64,000 bases of DNA from Calycina herbarum (lineage: Eukaryota > Ascomycota > Leotiomycetes > Helotiales > Pezizellaceae). The notes below the pieces were generated by a model, which did no database searches, had not been told where the DNA came from, and saw only the letters and a program-made list of their open reading frames with translations. This document shows, in pieces, positions 1-12,572 of this stretch; within the stretch, counting starts at the first letter, position 1, and each line of letters opens with the position of its first letter. The stretch lies in assembly GCA_001414485.1 (NCBI GenBank), contig LLEY01000092.1:124001-188000 (forward strand), in the 5' to 3' direction. Position numbers and translations under genes: made by a program.

Positions 1-2024
1 GCCAATCGAAAGCAAAATCTGGAATTATCAGAATCGCAGTACGATGGACGTATTCATCAAACGGGGCTTACTTGGATTCGAATATTTGTGAGCCGTGGCT
101 AGTAAGTCATCATAATTCACAGCTCCGACTCTAATGACAGCAGTTGCGCAAGAGAGAGCAAGTGCAGCAATTGTCGCAGCATATTGAGCTATGTCATGTT
201 AGCAGTTGAAATAGATAAGGGGGATAGATGCTTACGATCATCTGAACTGGTCCCTATGTTGCCCAAATATTCCATTTGCATCCACTTGACCTTTCCATCA
301 TTTCGAATATGAACCAAAGAGCAGTAGGTGGGTGATAATGCAACTTGTAAGCCTACCGAAGGTCAGCACTTGAGTCCATTGCTAAGAGAATAAATATCGC
401 TTACAAGGTTGGTCTTCGGTATATGAGAAGCCAATTTGAGAAAGGTGCCATATGTGTTCAATATCATGATTGATAAATGTCTCGGCCATCGTAGCTCTGT
501 CACGATATTCCACGGAACCATCACTGTAGGCGAAAAAGATGACCCTTCCAAGGTTCATAGATTGCATGGCGAGGAGAATCTTGTTCACGGTGAAGCTTTC
601 CAATTTTTTAAGAAGAAAGGTAGACTAAAGCCGGTCAGTAAATGCCTACTTATTTGGAACTTAGAACTTACCCCCGGTGGTGATCCAACACTATTCCTAC
701 GTGAACTTAGTTGCTCAAATGCAGGATGGACTGACTGCATCTTATCACGAAGTTCCCATCGATCAACCACTGTATGCACATCTTGGTTGTAGTGTGCCAT
801 TGAGGGCGGTAGATGGGATCTAGCAGTGACTATTGTAGGAGGAGTCATTCGACCCGTTAAATCGATGGCAGCTGGTAAAAACTCGAGGTGAGAAAGCTGC
901 ATCATGGAAGATTCCATATTTGAAGCATTCAAAGTATCCCGAGAAACATCATGTAACCAGCTCGTTGCAACAGCATGACGAGTCTTTAGATTGGGATTTA
1001 ATTGTTGTGGGATAGGTGGAGGTCTATCTCCCATTTGCTTCCCAAGTCCCCAGTCCACCAAGGCACGTACAATCCGTAATTGCTTGGATGTTGTGGCAAA
1101 GGCAATCAGAAGTGTACCAGCTGAAATAGGAGTCAGCACTTTATTACTACAAAACACTACCAGGAGAACTTACTCTTATCCGGACAGATTGACGCGTGAG
1201 TAATAAGGTCATCAGAAGAGATGACACTCTCCAGTTCCGTATGAGCCTCGGAATACTTGCTAGTAGGTTGTGGAAATATGATTCGGAGCACTCCATTAGT
1301 CGTCACACAAACAAATGCGGATTTTCCATTCATGGGATGAAATGGGCCAAAAATAGGAGCTTGTGCAGCCTCGTACTTGTAACCGGACGCTTCTTTGGTG
1401 GCTGGTTGGGTGCTTAGTATCATCCTTTAAGAAATTCCACGAAGTAAAACTTACCGTGTATATGGCTACTCGCTGAACGATTGGCTGGATATGTAGTCAA
1501 GTTGAGCCAGTAACAACCAACGACGCTAGATAAATCGTCTGTTGGATCCATCTGACACTGTCTGTGCAATCCAGGCTTGTTTAATGAAGCAAAAATGGAC
1601 AATATGGTGACTCGTCCCGCCGAATCAATAATAGCTAATTCCGAACCACTTGGGCTCCACGAGAGATGTTTCAACGGCCCTCCGTCAAGATTTCGCGTGA
1701 AGGAAGGTATGAGTGTAGGCTCACTCAGACTCCAGGACCCATTCTCTGGGTGACAACGGAGATTTCTCAACTCCAAATTTGCTCCATTTGCGGTGATGGT
1801 GGCAATGCACCCCCAATTTGACCAAGCAATCGCCCTGTATCGCGTTCAAATTAACATTCATCACAAGGTGCACGAAGATTGTCTTACTGGCAACAGCCAC
1901 TTCGTCGTAGGTCATCGACTCTTTGGTAGAGTTCTTTTGAAGGAGGGCGCGAGGGAATGGAGAGGCCGGCCCCATCGCCAAACAGATCGTCCATATCCAT
2001 TTCTTCGTCCATCATCAATGGCAT
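1..2024 (-). CDS. MED16: Mediator complex subunit 16 (MED16/Sin4), 3' end beyond window
   Basis: Tail-module subunit of Mediator, which carries signals from gene-specific activators to RNA polymerase II in the nucleus. The start at 2024 opens with an acidic, Met-rich stretch (MPLMMDEEMDMDDLFGDG) typical of fungal MED16. Exons read 2024-1888, 1834-1455, 1401-1174, 1120-672, 624-405 and 352 to about 236, with all phases agreeing, then run off the left edge. Recognisable blocks include AIAWSNWGCIATIT, ELRNLRCHPENGSW, LLIAFATTSKQLRIVRALV and VHPAFEQLSSRRNSV, the WD40-like N-terminal half of the family. Roughly 560 codons are visible, so the C-terminal part is missing. It is divergent from the sirtuin gene. 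Identity rests on remembered family motifs; gene identity is fairly sure and exon edges left of 236 are not resolved. Confidence 0.85.
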
Positions 2025-2966
2025 CGCTCTGAAGAGTCTTGCGCATCCATGAACCGTGAAGATGCAGGTGCGGGCAGATCAGGAGAGAATGTGATGGGCT
2101 TGAGTTTTAGTTTAGTGTCAGAAATTAGGTGAACCTTCCGTTGCAAGTCTCCGGAATCCGTTTGGATCCTAGGGAGTGAATAACGACTTCGGTTAGGGTT
2201 GATGTGAGAGTCGAGAGAGCAAGCTGGAAGTTGTGAGAGAGCTCCAGCCCCGCCCAGCCTCGTGCAAGACTCAAGAGTGAGGGATGTCTGAAGTGACGAA
2301 TCAATAACCCCTGCTTATTAACAGGGGTTTGCGGGAGGACTAACCGAATTGCGAATAGTGTCTTGGGGGGCTTTGAATCGGCCCAGCAACCAACAGAACA
2401 ACAAGAACAACAAAGAGTGAGGAAAGAAAAACAAAACATGCTGGTTGGAATTTGTGTTGAGGGGTGCAATATCCTCAAAGACTCGCAATTATTTGATGTC
2501 TTGGCGGGACTAGCTTTGATATCGTGATATTTTTGGTGTGACGAGACTTTGGCCGATGCCGCCTTGCCAGCGTGGCTCACCTGTCGTCTATCGTCTTATT
2601 CTCGAGTCTGGCCGCTAACTCATCAATCTCCTCGTCAATTGACCTGTGAACAATAATTGGCGTGTAGATCTAGACAAAAGTGTACGATTATTTGTCTAGT
2701 ACGATTATCTTGCCTAACAATAGCTTCTTTCTTATTCATCTACTAGTAGACGCTTTCCCTATTGATGTTCCTCTGCATTCTTGGTTGCATAACAATAGAA
2801 AGAAAAACGACGCTTGTCTCGCTTAGTATTTTAGCAAGAGCGCCCGCCCGCTTTCTTCTGCACAAGCCAGGCAGGGTTTTGTACCTTCTGTGCACCGCAC
2901 CTTCTCTTCTGTGCGGCATCAGCATCCCATGCAACAACACCCTCTTTCAACTTCACCAACCTCTCG

Positions 2967-2999
<33 letters not shown>

Positions 3000-3123
3000 A
3001 ATCACGACCCGGCTGGCCACGAGAAACCACCATGATTCACGGATCCACCGGTCGCGACTTCGAATAATTTCCCCCTTCCCTACGACTCCCCCTTGTTCCG
3101 TTCAACCCTTCACAATCTTCACA
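2025..3123. promoter_or_regulatory. Divergent MED16 / sirtuin promoter region
   Basis: This 1.1 kb interval lies between two divergent start codons, so it should hold both promoters and 5' leaders. It is pyrimidine-rich towards the sirtuin start. Short open frames here have no family resemblance and are taken as chance. No individual factor site can be assigned by eye. Confidence 0.5.
2968..2998. repeat. 7-bp tandem repeat (CCGCCCA)n
   Basis: Four consecutive perfect copies of CCGCCCA followed by a partial copy, lying about 125 bp before the sirtuin start and probably in its 5' leader. Confidence 0.9.
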
Positions 3124-5008
3124 ATGGAAGGCGCGACCGACGACGTGCCCACCTTTTCCTCCCCTCTTTCCTCCGTCCACTCCTCAGACCTCTCCTCCCC
3201 CCTCTCCAGCGTCACCTCGAGATCACCTACACCACCAGTCGATTATCCCTCGCCGCCCTCCAGCAACGGTGATGCAGTAATGTCCAAGGTGCGCGATTCC
3301 GAGAACGCGCCCGAACGCGAAGGTCCACCCCCAGCCAAGAGAAGGAAGATTACGATACAAAAGGAGGAAAAGACACAATACCTAGACTTGATAGATCTAG
3401 CGGACAGCGACAGCGATTCACACCACAAGTCGCAAGATGGGAAATTGCAGAAGCTCATGGAGGTGTTGCGCTCCAAGCGTAAAATTGTTGTTGTTGCAGG
3501 AGCTGGAATTTCCGTCTCTGCTGGGAGTGCGTATTTCTCTGTCCTTACTGATTGACCTTGCTAATCCTCCTGTAGTCCCCGATTTCCGTTCTTCGACAGG
3601 CCTTTTTACCACTCTCCGAAGCCAGCACAAGCTAAAGTCTTCCGGAAAACACCTATTCGATGCTTCCGTGTACAGAGATGACTCGTCCACCAGCTCCTTT
3701 CACGACATGGTTCGCGAGCTGTCCCATTTGACCAAGAAGGCCGCCCCGACCGCATTCCACCATATGCTTGCGACTCTCGCCGAGGAAGGCCGTTTAATGC
3801 GGTTGTATTCTCAAAATGTCGATGGTATAGATACGGCTCTGGAGCCTCTTGCAACCAATGTTCCTCTCAATTCAAAGGGCCCATGGCCTAAAACTGTCCA
3901 ACTTCACGGGGGCCTGGAGAAAATGGTGTGCACCAAGTGCGGCAAATTATCGGATTTTGACGGTGCACTTTTTGAGGGGCCGGAAACGCCAAGCTGCATC
4001 GAATGTGAAGAGACGGACGCAATTAGAGTAGCCGCAGGACTCCGAAGTCATGGAATTGGTCGCTTGCGCCCCAGGATGGTTCTCTACAATGAGTTCAACC
4101 CAGATGAGGACGCAATCGGGGCAGTCAGCCACGCCGACGTCAAAAATCGACCTGATGCTGTAATTGTGGTTGGTACGAGTCTGAAGGTTCCAGGAATTCG
4201 TCGATTAGCACGTGAGATGTGTAAATCAACCAGAGACCGACGAGGAGGATTTACCGCATGGATTAATGTTGACCCGGAACCTGTTGGTCCTGATATGAAG
4301 GACTGTTGGGACATGGTTGTCCGAGCAGAATGTGACGATGTTGCACGATATGTTGGACTTCCACACTGGGACGACAAGAATTATGGAGAGTATAAGATTC
4401 CTGATGGGGAAACGGTCAGAGGTAGAGAGGTCAGTGTGGTTCTTGACTCGAAGCCTATTGCTGTTGTCAAAAACCGAGGTATCTTGACACCATCCGACAG
4501 TCCTCGACACCAGAGTCCAACACCACACAAGGATATGCCAAAATTGAAGCAACCTCAGCTGTCATTTGCTACGGGCAATCCTGTCAAACTTACCAAGGCT
4601 GGAAAACCAAAAGAAAAGCCTGGGCCAAAGCCTGGATCGAAGCCTGGATCGAAGCCTGCAGGTATTTCAAAGCCTATATCAAAACTTGGACGAAAGCCCG
4701 GGACCAAGAATGGAGCAGGCAGAAAGCCTCTACCAGATTCAAAACCAATCAGCAATATGCTCACGAAGCATTTGACCGCCGCAAAGAACAACACAGCGAA
4801 GGGCAAACAGCCAAAGTCTGTGGCATCTGGATTTGGTGCGCCACCTAGCACACCGATGCAACCTGTTCCTCCTTGCGATCTCCGGACGAACAGTGATCCT
4901 TTCGCGAATTCAACACAGGTCGCTGTTGAAATCCCAATCTACAATCGTCATGAGACTGTATCACCAAAAGGCAAAATTCCCAACGGCATGGCTGGTTTAC
5001 TTTCATAG
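3124..5008 (+). CDS. NAD-dependent histone deacetylase, HST3/HST4 class sirtuin
   Basis: A class I sirtuin. Yeast HST3/HST4 remove acetyl from histone H3 K56 in the nucleus during G2/M, protecting genome stability. Two exons (3124-3526, 3576-5008) are joined by a 49-nt intron with a GCTAAT branch site, giving 611 residues. The splice restores the NAD-binding run AGAGISVSAGIPDFRS near residues 125-140. Further sirtuin motifs follow: SQNVDGID (about 212-219), LHGG with the catalytic His (about 245), two Cys-X2-Cys zinc pairs (CTKC, CIEC), RPRMVLYNE, GTSLKVPG and INVDPEP. The N-terminal 115 residues are Ser/Pro-rich and disordered, with a basic AKRRK nuclear signal. The C-terminal 200 residues are Lys/Pro/Gly-rich (KPGPKPGSKPGSKP), AT-hook-like. 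HST3 versus HST4 cannot be separated by eye. Confidence 0.9.
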
Positions 5009-5931
5009 TCAATCGATGGTTGTCGTCTTGTGTCAACTTTTCTACATCATAGCGTAGGAGTTTTGGTGGGCGCTTGGGTTATATTACAGAGTTTTCGATG
5101 GGGGAGGGAGTGTTCATCGTTCTATATCATAGAGAGGCGTTTTTGTTTTGTTCTCGTACAGGGTGGTGGTGTTTTTTCGTCTACATTGAGTATGAATGAT
5201 GATGGGACTTGAGGAGGGGATCAAGGCCGGCATTAATCATGTACACCTGCGTTTGTTTTTTTGTTGCATTACGGTTACACTTATAAATAGGTCGGGGGGT
5301 TAGCGGAATTGTACTGATCCGGAGGGGGATTGAGAGTGTGCAATTGGGCACTTGCATTACTGTACATAAATAACATTTTGCATAAATTGGAACTTTGATG
5401 TGATAATCCTGAAATACCGTGGTCTCATTATTTTTAATTTCTCCACGTTCACGAACAAAGGGTGTGATTTCGCTTGACATGACACGGGGATTTTAGTTGA
5501 CCTCGTCCATTTTTATTTTATTTTACATCGAATTGACCTTCAAATGACTGACTAGGGGTGACTGAAAATCGACGATTTAATAGCTACACGCCTATTTCTT
5601 TGCATTTGCTTACTGTGTTGGGGGGGCTTAACTTTCCTTGCATCACTTTCATACCACTTGTAAAGACTCTTTTTTTCTATTATATATTATACTTTGTCTT
5701 GTTATTACTGCTTTATACTTATATTATTCTATACTATGTTCTCTTATTATCTTATATTATATTATATTTTCATTCTTCTGGTATGTTTTATTTCTCTAAT
5801 ATAGAATTAATTAGTTTTGTTATTACTTTTATTATTACTTTTGGTATTACTTTTATATATAGTTAGTAGTGAGTCTAGTATGTTAAGCTGTTATATACCT
5901 GTTATTTAGAGTCTTTGGAGGAATTGGATTT

Positions 5932-5982
5932 GGATGTTTTGAAGGTATGGATGTTTTGATGGTATGGATGTTTTGAAGGTAT
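5932..5982. repeat. 17-bp tandem repeat, three copies
   Basis: Three consecutive copies of GGATGTTTTGAAGGTAT; the middle copy carries a single A-to-T change. Confidence 0.9.
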
Positions 5983-6160
5983 AGAGGATTAGAGGATTGG
6001 ATAGTTGTTTGAGTAATGTTTATTTAATAGAGCTACTTTATATATTTTAGATATTTTAGAAGACTTGAGTTCTTTTGATGAAGTGTGAGGTTGGGTATAG
6101 TGAATTATGGGTTATTTTTTGGATTGAAGTGGTTGGTTCTATGATCAGCGTGAACACAGA

Positions 6161-6199
6161 CTACTCTACTACTTACTACTACTCTACTCTACTCTACTT
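6161..6199. repeat. CTACT-type microsatellite
   Basis: Imperfect run of CTACT/CTACTA units inside the AT-rich island. Confidence 0.75.
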
Positions 6200-7064
6200 A
6201 TTTTTTACACTGTCTATGTTTGGGGAATAAAGTAATACTAGAATGGTTTATTTAACTTGACTTGAGAGTTTTTTCTATTTTTTGTTTTCTGTATTATACT
6301 TGAATAGTTGGTCTGGTATGCTTTATTTACTAATTGTGGTGTTGACTAATCATGTCATAACTTGATAGTGTTAAGTATTAAGTACTATAAGTTTAACTAT
6401 TCCATTATATTATCTGGAATGGTTTAGATTACTCAAGGTAATGAAATGAAGTCTAGAATGTCTTGGGAGCATAGGGTATAGGTACCTTATCTAAGTACTA
6501 TTCACTCAATTTTTGGATATTCTGGAAAATTTGGGATACTTGAGTTAGCTAAACGGGGTATAGAGAATAATCTATTCAGTGTTTTGGGTCTTTCTAGATA
6601 GAATTGGGAAATTCTGTGGTTGGTATACCAAGTCGCTCTTCTCTCCAGAGGAATACGAATGTCAACCTTCCTCAGCCCTGAGGATGAAGCGAAGAATGGT
6701 AGTTTCGATGAATACGCAAGTTCGCACAATCTAGTAGAGATACAGGCTGATGATTTCTTAAAATGATAAAATCCGGTTGATGTGTTAAAAACATACTTGA
6801 ATAAGAAAGAAGCTTTTCAATGCCATCTTAGTAGCTATGAGGCAAGACCAAAACCCCACCTTGTCGGTAACGTTCCTAGACCTAGATCGTGTTTTCCAGA
6901 AACACGATCCTGTTATGTACCGCTCTAAGCTGCAGGAGTTTCGGGAGTCGTAGCTGCTGCATCTTCCCCAGCACCACTTCCACTTGCCTCACCATTACCA
7001 CCACTCATCACAGGTTCCTCAACCTTCTTCCCCTTCCCCTTAACCGACTTAGGAGGGTCAGATT

Positions 7065-9837
7065 TCAAAACCCCCTCACCCGATTCACAGCTCCAATCCC
7101 ATTCTCCACCTCCAACCGCGCAATCTCCTTCTTCATCTCAGCGATCTTATCTTGGGCTTCACATCTCTTCTTCCTCTTCTCCTCTTTCTCGGCATCGATT
7201 TTCTTTTGTACATCGACTCTCTCCTTGGTTAATTTGTGCATCTCTCTGTATGTCATGCTGCGTCCTGGTTGGCCGCCGACGATATAAAACCCTAGTCCTA
7301 CTTGTTTGTCTAGGAGTTCCTTTCCGCGTTCTGGACAGGGGGCGGGGATGGAGAGGGAGAAGAGGGAGAGTCGCTCTTTTTTCCTATAAGAGGGGGGACC
7401 GCCGCCACGGAGGTGAAGTTGGGGTGCTGGCTGGGTTGGTGTTTCTAGTCTTTCTTCTTCTGGTTCTGTTGAGGGGGTGGAAGAAAGAGATGAAGGAGAG
7501 GGAGGATTGAAACCACGACCTCCCCGAATATGTAAACGAGGACTTAATGTTGAAGTAGGAATCGGCATATCCATCCATGTCCTCGGTACGGGTTGCGGGG
7601 AAGAAGGAGGGGGTGTTGTTCCGTACCACCATTCTCTTTCTGGGCCTGAACTGTAGGTTGAGATTATGGAGTTTTCGAGGGAACAGGGTGTGGGTAGTGG
7701 TAGTCTTATTGGACTTGGTCGTTGTTGGGTTGTTGAGTTGGGGGTTGTTAGGGAGCGAGAGTTTTGGTTTTGAGAGGTTGGTTTGAGGAGGGGTTGGATG
7801 AGTGTTCTTCTTGCTGAGATTGAATTTGGGAGGATGAGGGGACTTGAACTAGCTGGGGAGCTGACGTCGTGCTTTCGGCTATGTGGGGGAGGAAAATAGG
7901 GCGATGAGTCGGTTGAGAGGTGACTGGTTGAATCTTCTCCAAGACGTACATAGGAACCTCCTAGCTCTTTCGGTTCTTGCCTTGCTAAATATTGCTCCAT
8001 AGCAAACTGCAAAGAGTCCTCCCGCAGAAACCTCGTCGACAAAGACTGCGAATCCTCTCCATACTCAACCCCTTTATACTCGTCCTCTCTGTACTCATAT
8101 CCTTCCCCATCCACATCAACAGGAGATGGAGAACTAACTCTCAATTCATCCTCATCAGTCTCAGAAAACCCTTCAGGAACCCAACCCTCCCTCCACTCAA
8201 CAGGCGAGCTAACAGGGGCAAGCAAAAACCTGCTCTCACTCTCAGCAGGATCGGAAATCAAAGAAGCTTCATCAATCATGCCCGACTCCAAAGCACGTAA
8301 ATACTTCTCTCCAACGGGAATAGATGCATTAGAAACGTCCCAATGAACAGGTGGTTCATCGAGCGCGCAGAGAATCTCTTCCATTTCGGCTACTTCTTCT
8401 CTCCTCGTGGCTTCCAGATCTTGAGCCTCGCGGTTTGCTAATATCGTGTTTAGGCCGAAATAATCATCTTCCTCTATTGTAACTTGAGGGTTGGGAAGAG
8501 AGGATGGAGGTGGTGGTTTGAAAATTTCTGGGTGCAAGATTCCAGGTGTTAGGATTGAATCCCGTACTTTCTGTGCTCCTTCAGGAGGTATTTCCTCTTC
8601 GATATCATGTCTCTCCTCGGGATGAACAGAAAGTGGAGTCCCCGGAACTGAACGTGGAAAACACCAGGGAAGTTTGGGAAGACTTGCTTCCATTGCTTGT
8701 TGCAATTCCTCTTGGATATCCGTATTCGTTTGTCGTCTTTGGAGGAAGTGTTTTCTGCTTAGCGAGGCTAGCCCCTCAAAAGGGTCTGAGGCGGGAGTTT
8801 GCTGGGCGTAGGATTTTCCTAAGGATCTTGATGTTGAACTTCTGTGCCTTTTGGAGATGCTAAAGCTGCTTTTTTTGGATGATGGAATGCAGTTATGGAG
8901 AGCTGGTCTTTTTCGAGATCTCTCATTTGGTTCTTTTGCTTTGGGGATCGGTAGTGGTGAGAGATTTTGACGGGGTTCTTCCATCTGGTAGTCAGTACTG
9001 GTTGATTGTTGGGTTGGTGTATTCCTCGTTCCATCTGAATCTGGTGTGTCATTGGGGTTTACCCTAACAAGAAGGAAGCCGTCACTGTATAAACAGACCT
9101 ATCAGTATCCGCCTGTTTCAACGATTTCGTTCGAAAGTCTTCTCTCGGCTAGAAAAATCAAGGAATTGAGAATCTTCAAGGAATAAAGGTATCAAAAAAG
9201 GGATGGAGAAGAAGAATAATTACCACTCATCAACTAAAATCTCTTCGGTAAAACTCCCGCTCAATCCACCATCTTGGTCTCCAATCACACATCTTCTAGA
9301 AAAGAAGTTCCATACACTTCTCTTCCTCTTAGCTTGCCGACCCTTTTCACATCCCTTCTTTTGAGGCAAGGGAAGGTCCGGAGCTGGGGAGGTAAGTGGA
9401 GTAGCACAAACCCTCTCCCTCGCCTCAGCAATTTGTTCTTCATGGTCAATATAAGTCGGACACGCCAACAAATTCCTCTCTTCCCCATAATTACCTTTTC
9501 CCTTTCTCTTTCCATCCTTCTTCTTCCCTTTCTTCCTTCCCCTCTGGGCTCCTATATCTTCCAAATCCCCAAGGTATCCAAGATCAGAGATCGAAGGAGC
9601 AGGAGAAGAACCTCTCATACCTCTCTCTTTCATTCGTTCTGTGCCTGAAGGAGAAATAGAAGGTGTAACCGAGGGAGTGGGAGAGGAAGTAGGAGTTAAC
9701 CAAGCCGTCAGTCTTTGGGTGAGACTTGGTTCCGGAGGGACGATGGGATCATGGCCTGTAAGGAGGGTTGTGGTTCCCGAATTTCGTTTTCGTTTCGAAA
9801 TATGGGATGATGAACGAGTTCGCGGTGGTGTGGGCAT
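7065..9837 (-). CDS. Large disordered hypothetical protein, basic N-terminus, C-terminal coiled coil
   Basis: I do not recognise this family. Two exons (9837-9224 and 9084-7065) join across a 138-nt intron with donor GTAATT, branch TACTGAT and acceptor ACAG. The join is in frame (VDE|CDGFLLVRVNPNDTP) and gives 877 residues. The first about 205 residues are rich in Ser, Pro, Arg and Lys, with a basic GRKKGKKKDGKRKGKG run suggesting nuclear entry. The middle is acidic and Pro/Ser-rich, probably disordered. The end (about residues 820-870) is a charged helix (KERVDVQKKIDAEKEEKRKK) that should form a coiled coil. The chosen stop at 7065 may not be real: coding-like sequence continues in another frame to 6925 and an intron could join it. 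The upstream neighbour, VMA13, is in the same orientation about 1.2 kb away. Confidence 0.65.
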
Positions 9838-11036
9838 TTTGTTTTATTTGCTTCTATTTTGGGAGCCTCCGGTGAGCTTAGGCGAGATTTGGGTTGGCGG
9901 TTGGCATTTGGGATGTTGAGATCGGGATGGAAGGCCAGAGGCTGGATCAGTTGAGGCGGACTTGAGAAGGAGATATAAGACTTTATGTAACACGCCTTGG
10001 AAGGGACGTGAATCATTTCCCCAGCCTGATACTTGTTTCTTTATAATTATATGATTGTGGAGGACAATATGCGATCATCTATTCATATTGTGGGGATGAG
10101 AGTGAGTAATGGAATTTTGAATAAGAGGTGGAGGTGGTGAATGGAAGAGAAGACCCACCCAAAACACTCTATATACCCAATATCAAGATCCAGGGAAGAC
10201 ATCTGAATGAATCAGCAGAATCCGAGAGACTGGAGAAATGAATGAATCACGAAATCTCCAGTACAGATTGCCCACCAGAAGGAAATATGCACTTGCAAAA
10301 ACGAAGTGTGGTTCCCCTTCAAAGTGACATTTTGGGGTGCATGGAACTTAATCTGAAAAATGCAGCAAACCATTGTCAACCTTCTATTCACAAAAGCAGC
10401 ACGTCTCAAAATAGAACAATAGAAAAAGCACACACATCAATACCTCTGAAAGAAAAACACAATAACATTCCTCTCATACAAGATAGGATCATCAGCCAGT
10501 GTACAAGTGATGATTCACACCTCTCTTTGACTCCACACGAGTAACACTCATATCTTTGCATTCTTCGGAACATATACAAAAAAGGAGATTCAAAAAATAA
10601 GGCCTTTCAGACCTTCCGAGGCAGCAGAGAAACAGAAACCCAAGGTCGATTTTTCTCCGGCTGGGTTTTGAATGATTCCGAGTTCTAAGAGTAAATTTGG
10701 CTGATGACTGGACATGTTGTCCCAAATAACTCCACATATTTTTGGATACAAAAACCTGTCAGGATGTGACGGAGCGAAAATGGAAAGGCAACCAAGGCGT
10801 GACAGCTTCAAGCACAGTCTGAAGTCAAGATATTGATCATTAGACTCTACTCTACTCTAACATCACAGCACCGGACATCAACACTTCGCCTCGCAAGCTT
10901 TGAAATAAAAACATGGGTTTGTTAGCAGAAAGTGTCCACTCTGCCTTGTTCCAAAAAAAAAAAGGTCAACGAGAATAAAACAATGATAATACAGCAAAAA
11001 AGCAATATAGAAACAAACACAGAGCTTATTCATCCC
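9838..11036. other. Intergenic: upstream of hypothetical gene, downstream of VMA13
   Basis: About 1.2 kb with no supportable gene. It should hold the promoter of the 877-residue gene and the 3' end of VMA13. Frames in it are short and show no family resemblance. Confidence 0.5.
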
Positions 11037-12572
11037 TCATTTTGTCTCAAAGCTATATCTCAACCACCCAGAAAGAGCATTCAAACTCTCCCATCGAACC
11101 GTCTCATCCTTCTCCGCCATCAACTCCATAACCCTAGTCTTCAACCCAAGTTTCTCCAATTGGTATCTCTTCTCGGGAACCTCCTTCACCAGCCATCCCA
11201 CATCATTACACGCAATAGCCAGAACCTGCTTGTCGTTCTCCCAAGGCTTGCTCATAATTTCTTGTAGCTTCCTAGGCAATTCGCCCTTCTCATGCTCGAG
11301 GATTCTACGAGCGTTTTCTGCCCAGAAGATTGTGTTTCGATGTGGTGGTGACCAGCGCAGATGTCCCGAGTTGACTTCTGCGGCGTACTCGTCGAAGGTG
11401 GTTTGTGTCTTTGTATGTTCTTCCAACATGTCGGTCAGGGCTACGAGATCCTCTGTGAGATCTTGATCGTTGGAATGTCGACCACTGATGTTTTGCAACA
11501 AAGCAGGAAGTCGAGCAAGCACAGCAGTAGGCAATAGAGTTTGCTTGTTCGCGGATAAGATGTTATAAAGTGAGGATATCAAAAGTCTGGTGGTTTTCTC
11601 TTTGGGGGAGAGGCGTAGAAGTTGGACGTATAGCGGGATGACATCGTACTCGCTATCCCGTGTTAGCAATCAGTTAATTCCCGGACAAGATGAACCTACT
11701 CCTCAAGACCCTCGCCGATACTCTCTCCCTCAAAGCTCAACTGCCAAAGAACTAGAAGAACGTGGTATAATAACTGGAGACCAACTCCACCACCTAGAGA
11801 ACCCTCAACATTGCTTCGAATACTGGGAGCACCAGTCCAAAGGGCCGCAGAGTCTCCGTTTGGTCCTATACCAGCAGCTGTTCGCAGAATATCAATAAGA
11901 GGTTGAATAGTCTCGTTTCTCTGTTGCCAGAACAAATCCCGCGACTTTGTGCCCCGCAACAAGGTGGAGTACTGCAAGACTGCTATATCCTGTAACCCCC
12001 CATCCGTAGTTTTGGTCAAAGTAGACAGATACGAGAACAGCTTTGGCATAGCAGCTGCCGCTTTGTCGGATGTATTCTTGTCTCCACCCATCATGCTGGC
12101 GAGCACAGTCGATGTGAGAAGAGGTATTGGGCTTTCGGGGTCGCTCGATTGAGCAAGGAGAGGTAGGAAAGGCTTGTACGGATCTGGGTGCTCCGAGAGA
12201 GCTTTCGATAGAGCGGGGATGCCTAAAATATACTGTTAGCCCATGTTCATCCTGTATCAGCTGTTGCCTATAGGTACCCTCAAGCAGATCTCCTAGGAGG
12301 ACCAGAACATATTGTACCACATGGGAACTTCTCGCAGCAGATTCCAATACACTTGGTGCCCCCGCTCCACCTAAGAACAGTGCCCGATAGCTATCTAGAT
12401 CGCCTTCAATGATCTGTTGTCTCTGGTCTTTCCGGACCTTGTCTACTGCTCGAATCTTGCTCAATTGGTCGTCATTGACGGTACCAGCTCGGACAGCTCC
12501 ATCCCAGGGAATCGGTCGAGCTCGAATATTGTTTTGGAGTGAGGACAGGTACGTAGGAGGATCCAAAGACAT
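11037..12572 (-). CDS. VMA13: V-type proton ATPase subunit H
   Basis: Regulatory subunit of the peripheral V1 sector. It couples V1 to Vo and is needed for proton pumping into vacuole and Golgi. Three exons (12572-12278, 12222-11700, 11652-11037) are separated by introns of 55 and 47 nt; the second has a TGCTAAC branch site. The product is 477 residues, against 478 in yeast Vma13. Family segments include MSLDPPTYLSSLQNNIRARP at the start, KIRAVDKVRKDQRQQIIEGD, and the C-terminal domain with LRLSPKEKTTRLLISSLYN, LLEHEKGELPRKLQEIM-type helices and NDVGWLVKEVPE. The fold is all-helical ARM/HEAT-like, with no catalytic site of its own. The start was chosen because it matches the conserved N-terminus; longer upstream frames are not conserved-looking. 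Confidence 0.93.

Larger units (their letters stand above)
5009..6924. other. AT-rich intergenic island without a supportable gene
   Basis: Roughly 1.9 kb between the sirtuin and the next minus-strand gene. From about 5650 to 6450 the sequence is strongly A/T-rich and low in complexity (runs such as TTATATTATATTATAT). The open frames within it are hydrophobic low-complexity translations or short chance frames. It also carries the two short tandem repeats listed separately. It could be decayed repetitive DNA. Confidence 0.6.

Noticed and set aside
2125..2580. 151-codon minus-strand frame between MED16 and the sirtuin
   Set aside because: Lies in the divergent promoter, has no recognised motif, and changes from Ser/Lys-rich to Cys/Phe-rich like a chance translation.
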